A stretch of 64,000 nt of DNA from Candidatus Fukatsuia endosymbiont of Tuberolachnus salignus (GTDB taxonomy: Bacteria > Pseudomonadota > Gammaproteobacteria > Enterobacterales > Enterobacteriaceae): the NCBI RefSeq assembly GCF_964030845.1, contig NZ_OZ034983.1, positions 2,542,001 to 2,606,000 on the forward strand, in the 5' to 3' direction. Each line of letters begins with the position of its first letter. Within the stretch, counting starts at the first letter, position 1. Positions 60,103 to 64,000 of the stretch are shown piece by piece. The translations under genes were made by a program, and so were the position numbers. Under the pieces are notes generated by a model. It had not been told where the DNA came from and ran no database searches. It saw only the letters and a list, made by a program, of their open reading frames with translations.

Positions 60103-60738
60103 ATGGTTCTCGGCAAGCCACAACCAGACACTACTCTTGAATGGTTCCTGTCTCATTGCCATATCCACAAATATCCATCGAAGAGCACTTTGATTCATCA
60201 GGGTGAAAAGGCCGAAACGCTTTACTATATCGTAAAGGGTTCAGTAGCGGTTCTGATCAAGGATGAAGAGGGTCGAGAGATGATCCTTGCCTATCTAAAT
60301 CAGGGAGATTTCATTGGCGAACTGGGGTTATTTAAAAAAGAAGGCCAAGAACGCAGTGCGTGGGTTAGAGCAAAAAGCGCTTGTGACGTTGCTGAGATTT
60401 CTTACAAAAAATTCCGGCAGCTTATTCAGGTGAATCCAGAAATTCTGACGCGCTTATCTGCACAAATGGCGCAACGCTTACAGGTTACTTCCGAAAAAGT
60501 GGGTAATCTTGCTTTTCTGGATGTTACCGGGCGTATCGCAGAAACGTTGCTTAATTTGGCAAAACAACCTGATGCTATGACCCACCCAGATGGTATGCAA
60601 ATTAAAATCACCCGTCAGGAAATTGGTCAGATCGTGGGTTGCTCACGTGAAACAGTAGGACGTATCCTTAAAATGCTAGAAGCACAAAATTTGATTTCCG
60701 CTCACGGTAAAACCATTGTCGTTTATGGCACCCGATAA
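60103..60738 (+). CDS. crp: cAMP receptor protein
   Basis: The 211-residue global regulator, one residue longer than E. coli Crp. The cAMP pocket shows GDFIGELGLFKKEGQERSAWVRAK with the Arg-Ser pair, and the DNA-binding helix reads ITRQEIGQIVGCSRETVGRILKMLE with Arg/Glu/Arg contact residues. AGAGGATA precedes the ATG. Intact and conserved, although its 5' flank has been rebuilt by the dispersed element. Confidence 0.98.
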   Translation: MVLGKPQPDTTLEWFLSHCHIHKYPSKSTLIHQGEKAETLYYIVKGSVAVLIKDEEGREMILAYLNQGDFIGELGLFKKEGQERSAWVRAKSACDVAEISYKKFRQLIQVNPEILTRLSAQMAQRLQVTSEKVGNLAFLDVTGRIAETLLNLAKQPDAMTHPDGMQIKITRQEIGQIVGCSRETVGRILKMLEAQNLISAHGKTIVVYGTR

Positions 60739-60742
60739 TGGT

Positions 60743-60774
60743 AAAAAAATCGGAGCAGGTTGCACGACTGCTCC
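60743..60774 (-). terminator. Rho-independent terminator for mltC transcripts
   Basis: On the minus strand GGAGCAG and CTGCTCC form a stem followed by GATTTTTTT. It lies 64 bases after the mltC stop and could also end crp transcription weakly from the other side. Confidence 0.75.
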
Positions 60775-60837
60775 TATGTCTTCTCTCGCGGCTCAAGGGG
60801 CGTGGTTCTCTGACTAGAATAGATTTCGAACGCGCTT

Positions 60838-61914
60838 TTAGCGACGACGATACGTTTTTTGAGCGTTATTCACTTTCATTAGATAACGACGTGATTGGCT
60901 AGCAGGATGCTTAGTGATCAGTGTGTTAAATACCTCTCCTGGCTCCATACTGTTGATCATAATGAATGCCTGGTCTTTATCGTTGGAAAATAAACGTAAT
61001 ACACTACCTGCACCACCGTTATAGGCCGTGATCATGGCATAGAGGCGCGAGGTGCTATTACGGATCCCTCCAAGGTAACTATTTTGCAAAATGGATAAAT
61101 AGGCAACACCCGCGTCGATATTATTTTCTGGGTCAAATAAATAGCTGCGGCTCGGATGACCATTTTTCCCTTTCATTTTGAATACATCTTTGCCAGCGGT
61201 CTGTTGCATTATCTGCATCAGACCTAACGCATTAGCACTGCTGATAGCATAGGGATTAAAGCTAGATTCAATCTGCATAATAGCCAGTATTAACGATTCT
61301 TCAACCTGGTATTTTGCGGCAGCCTGGCGTATTAAAGGCAAATATTTGTGCGCCCGTTTATCCAGATGGTTAGGTACCAGCTGCACTGTAATCGACCAAA
61401 TAACCTGCAATCCCTTGTTGCGTTTTTGCATTCTAGTTTGCAGCAAAGAGTCTGCGAACTGGCTAGCACGCCATTCCCAACGGATCGGTTGACCATTGTT
61501 GTCCAATACTTGACCATATAAAAACGGCTCTTTACTGATTTGAATATCGTTAACGTCAGAATAAAGATCAATTGCACCGGGATCGTCACCCATGAGTAAG
61601 GTGGCGATGATAGTTTGACGCAGATGAGCCTCAGGATTGGTCGTGGCGATAGTTTCAAAGGTAATGGTACCGGCGTAAAAATTGATATGACTGCGCGTTT
61701 GATATTTATCCGTGTATTTTACGTAGTCTCTTGGGCCTGCGATCAAGATTTCATCCAAGCCCCAGATATTTTCGATATTGTGGGCAAATTGCCCCATCAA
61801 AATATCAAAACTGTTGGTATCTTTGATAAACATTTCATTATCAGCCTGCTCTTTATTCCCTGAGCAAGAGATCAGCAAAGGTGTGATCATGAGTAGAACT
61901 AAAATTTTCTTCAT
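60838..61914 (-). CDS. mltC: Membrane-bound lytic murein transglycosylase C
   Basis: The 358-residue outer-membrane lipoprotein cuts peptidoglycan strands with formation of anhydromuramic ends. A lipoprotein signal (KKILVLLMITPLLISC) gives the start at 61914; a longer frame from 62001 overlaps yggX and lacks support. The SLT domain shows the catalytic Glu in IMQIESSFNPYAIS, ALGLMQIM, VAYLSILQN and AYNGGAGSVLRLF. Length as in E. coli. Same order yggX-mltC as in E. coli. Confidence 0.95.
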   Translation of the reverse strand: MKKILVLLMITPLLISCSGNKEQADNEMFIKDTNSFDILMGQFAHNIENIWGLDEILIAGPRDYVKYTDKYQTRSHINFYAGTITFETIATTNPEAHLRQTIIATLLMGDDPGAIDLYSDVNDIQISKEPFLYGQVLDNNGQPIRWEWRASQFADSLLQTRMQKRNKGLQVIWSITVQLVPNHLDKRAHKYLPLIRQAAAKYQVEESLILAIMQIESSFNPYAISSANALGLMQIMQQTAGKDVFKMKGKNGHPSRSYLFDPENNIDAGVAYLSILQNSYLGGIRNSTSRLYAMITAYNGGAGSVLRLFSNDKDQAFIMINSMEPGEVFNTLITKHPASQSRRYLMKVNNAQKTYRRR

Positions 61915-61969
61915 CTTATAAACCATATCATGATGAAAAAAAATAATTTTTTCAAAATCATCTAAACCT

Positions 61970-62245
61970 CTATGACTTACTTGGCGGGACATATCCTGCA
62001 ATATGTATTTCTTGGCCTTCGAATAAAAAATTGCACATTTCTTTTTCCAGTAACTGGCGATCAGCGAGGTTCATCATGCTCAACTTTTTTTCATTGATCA
62101 GCATAGTTTGTTTGTTTATCCATTGCGCCCACGCTTGCTTAGAAATTTCATTATAGATACGTTCGCCTATTTCTCCTGGATAAATTTGAAAATCTTGTCT
62201 TTCGGCTTCTTCTTTTAAAAATGTACAGTAAATTATTTTGCTCAT
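61970..62245 (-). CDS. yggX: Iron(II)-trafficking protein YggX
   Basis: A 91-residue protein linked to protection of iron-sulfur clusters from oxidation. Matches the family: IIYCTFLKEEAERQDFQIYPGEIGERIY in part with its conserved Cys, WAQWINKQTMLINEKKLSMMN and the C-terminal FLFEGQEIHIAGYVPP. AGGAT lies before the ATG. Between mutY (13 bases after its stop) and mltC. Confidence 0.95.
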   Translation of the reverse strand: MSKIIYCTFLKEEAERQDFQIYPGEIGERIYNEISKQAWAQWINKQTMLINEKKLSMMNLADRQLLEKEMCNFLFEGQEIHIAGYVPPSKS

Positions 62246-62258
62246 ACTCTATCCTCTT

Positions 62259-63308
62259 TTAGAACCTATTCGAAATCTGTTGCAATAAGCGTTCAACCGG
62301 AGCAGCAAGCCCGACTGACGGCGGTTGCTTCAGGTTGTACCAGAGACCGGCACTGTCATCCATACATCCTTTCACCAAGGAGTTATACAATCGCAGGGGA
62401 ATGATGTCCAAGTGGAAGTGGCTAAAGGTGTGACGGAAAGCACCGAGTTGATGTAAATCTTTTTCTTGCAATCCACGCTGTTGTAACCAAAAAACCAGTT
62501 CTGTGCGTTGGCTAAACTGTGGGAAACAGAATAACCCGCCCCATAAACCGACCGGCGGGCGCTGTTCTAGCCAGATTTGTGTGCCCTGTTGCATTAATAA
62601 AAAATAAGCAGTTTTTTCTGGTAGTTTACGTGCTGGTTTTTTACCCGGATAGTGAAGCCAGCTACGAGTAGCATGAGACAAACAGCCACTATTGAGTGGA
62701 CAAAATTCGCATTTTGGTTGAGATCGGGTGCATACCGTCGCACCTAAATCCATCATGGCTTGATTGAATTGCCCTACACCATTAGCAGGAGTGACTTTTT
62801 CACTCATCTGCCACAGGCGTTTTTCTACCTCTTTTTGACCCGGCCAACCGGATATCGCATAACAACGTGACAATACTCGTTTAACATTACCATCGAGGAT
62901 CGAAAAATGTTGCCCTAATGCCAGAGACAAAATGGCACCGGCGGTAGAACGACCAATACCAGGGAGCGCGACAATTTCAGCAAAAGTAGTAGGAAATTTT
63001 CCCTGATGATGGTCAACAATCGTTTGTGCTGTTTTATGCAAATTTCTGGCACGGGCGTAGTAACCTAAACCTGTCCACAAATGAAGCACTTCGTCCAAGG
63101 GCGCGGAGGCTAACGTCAGTATATCAGGGAAACGCGTGATAAAACGTTGAAAGTAAGGAATGACAGTAGCAACCTGAGTCTGTTGCAACATGACTTCAGA
63201 CAGCCATACTTGATAGGGCGTTTTATCCTGTTGCCACGGCAACGTTTTGCGGTCATAGCATTGGTACCATTCCAGTACCCATTGTGCGAATTGTTGTGCT
63301 GGTATCAT
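62259..63308 (-). CDS. mutY: Adenine DNA glycosylase
   Basis: The 349-residue MutY removes adenine opposite 8-oxoguanine. Seen: VWLSEVMLQQTQVATVIPYF, the helix-hairpin-helix ALPGIGRSTAGAIL, LDGNVKRVLSRCY with the catalytic Asp, the four iron-sulfur cysteines (CTRSQPKCEFCPLNSGC) and a NUDIX-like C-terminus. Start at ATG 63308 (MIPAQQFAQWV) by family alignment. The last codons (QISNRF) and stop coincide with an end of the dispersed 150-bp element, replacing the last few native residues. Confidence 0.95.
   Translation of the reverse strand: MIPAQQFAQWVLEWYQCYDRKTLPWQQDKTPYQVWLSEVMLQQTQVATVIPYFQRFITRFPDILTLASAPLDEVLHLWTGLGYYARARNLHKTAQTIVDHHQGKFPTTFAEIVALPGIGRSTAGAILSLALGQHFSILDGNVKRVLSRCYAISGWPGQKEVEKRLWQMSEKVTPANGVGQFNQAMMDLGATVCTRSQPKCEFCPLNSGCLSHATRSWLHYPGKKPARKLPEKTAYFLLMQQGTQIWLEQRPPVGLWGGLFCFPQFSQRTELVFWLQQRGLQEKDLHQLGAFRHTFSHFHLDIIPLRLYNSLVKGCMDDSAGLWYNLKQPPSVGLAAPVERLLQQISNRF
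62262..62287. repeat. End fragment of the dispersed element at the mutY stop
   Basis: GAACCTATTCGAAATCTGTT equals the inverted-repeat end seen in copies A and B with small changes; read on the other strand it matches 45263-45288. It covers the last seven codons of mutY. Confidence 0.55.
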
Positions 63309-63524
63309 AAGTCGCCATCGGTAAATTGGCAGATACACCCTTCGCTTTTCAAGTTGTGGCGGTGTTGGCTGCTCGCACTCATCCAAGTCATGTACTACCT
63401 GGATTCGATTGATTGCCGCTTTGCCGTAACTCGAAATTCATTGGGTATAAATAAATTAGCTTGGGATTGCAGCATAGAGTTGTAAGACTGTAAACTGGAA
63501 CTTTATTGATAGCTAGAAAGTTCC

Positions 63525-64000
63525 ATGATAAATACGGTTATATCGAAACAATTTGCTGAAAATGGTTGTGGTTTACGTCGCGTTCGTAGTTTTGTTCGTC
63601 GCCAAGGGCGATTGACCCGAGGGCAACAACTCGCGTTGGATAGCTACTGGTCGCTGATGGGCATCGATTATCAGGCAACTGTCATTGAAGTTAACTCAAT
63701 ATTTGGTCGTACGGCGCCGTTGGTATTAGAAATCGGCTTTGGTATGGGGACATCTTTGGTGACGATGGCAGCGGATAATCCACAACAAAATTTTCTCGGT
63801 ATTGAAGTCCATGCTCCTGGGGTGGGTGCTTGTCTGGCGGCTGCGCATGAAATGGGTTTGAAAAATCTACGTGTTATGCGCCATGATGCGCTTGAAGTGT
63901 TGGAAAATATGTTGCCAGATAGTTCACTCGACAGATTACAGCTATTTTTTCCTGATCCTTGGCCTAAAGCTCGCCATAACAAACGGCGTATTGTGCAAAC
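63525..64000 (+). CDS. trmB: tRNA (guanine-N7)-methyltransferase, 5' part
   Basis: The frame runs from ATG 63525 to the window edge (158 codons). TrmB methylates G46 of tRNAs with S-adenosylmethionine. Seen: LRRVRSFVRRQGRLTRGQQ, LVLEIGFGMGTSLV (SAM site), FLGIEVHAPGVGACLAAA, DRLQLFFPDPWPKARHNKRR. Divergent from mutY as in E. coli. It lacks the first few residues of the longer E. coli N-terminus. No clear Shine-Dalgarno. Confidence 0.95.
   Translation, partial: MINTVISKQFAENGCGLRRVRSFVRRQGRLTRGQQLALDSYWSLMGIDYQATVIEVNSIFGRTAPLVLEIGFGMGTSLVTMAADNPQQNFLGIEVHAPGVGACLAAAHEMGLKNLRVMRHDALEVLENMLPDSSLDRLQLFFPDPWPKARHNKRRIVQ

Overview
The window is a chromosomal segment of an Enterobacterales bacterium with the look of an insect facultative symbiont. 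Housekeeping proteins (SmpB, DksA, PcnB, QueD, ParC, PrkB, Crp, MltC, MutY) match the E. coli/Yersinia sequences as I remember them. The tmRNA tag has the 13-residue layout I recall from Yersinia. Mixed in are giant toxin genes, a decayed prophage, nested insertion sequences, small dispersed repeats and missing neighbour genes (no gluQ between dksA and pcnB, no yhfA between prkB and crp). This fits a relative of 'Candidatus Regiella' or 'Ca. Hamiltonella'. That assignment is inference; no species-specific marker was testable.

Layout. 1-6135: 3' part of a giant TcdA/TcdB-type pore-forming toxin gene whose C80-like domain has lost its His/Cys pair. 6137-6286: a 150-bp terminal-inverted-repeat element. 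6372-8149: ratB-ratA, smpB and ssrA (tmRNA). 8194-29362: an island at the 3' end of ssrA. It holds a P4-type integrase, a MITE, a cut-down regulatory region, a P2-type replication gene A, a RelB/RelE-type toxin-antitoxin pair and then P2-order virion genes Q, P, O, N, M, L, X, holin, lysozyme, spanins, R, S, V, W, J. An IS91-family element sits between L and X, a DinJ/YafQ pair between S and V, gene V is frameshifted, and the tail-fibre and later tail genes are absent: the prophage stops after J in a pile of insertion sequences. 29722-31064: an IS256-family element fused to a truncated acetyltransferase gene. 31470-34625: a promoter with a palindrome in its spacer, a 760-aa fusion of a DigH-like glycosidase and an AmiD-like amidase, and a terminator. 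34832-44929: a 3365-aa toxin with an intact C80 cysteine protease domain, a TcdA/TcdB pore domain, FG-GAP/VCBS repeats and RTX repeats.

45514-54161: housekeeping block dksA, pcnB (AUU start), folK, queD, queE, tmcA, a yeaL-type membrane protein and parC. 54336-54411: tRNA-Phe, followed by a second small island with a sister integrase, two small genes and an AlpA-type regulator. This island ends in an IS5-family remnant split by a second IS256-family copy. 58678-64000: yheU, prkB, another copy of the 150-bp element, crp, mltC, yggX, mutY and the start of trmB.

How it fits together. ssrA and tRNA-Phe each received an island with a related integrase, and the 3' ends of the two integrase genes are almost identical for about 270 bp, which points to exchange between them. 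The MITE shares its end sequence with the IS5-family remnant, which may have mobilised it. The neighbouring housekeeping blocks lie far apart in E. coli, so the window shows strong rearrangement, with repeats and IS copies at many junctions.
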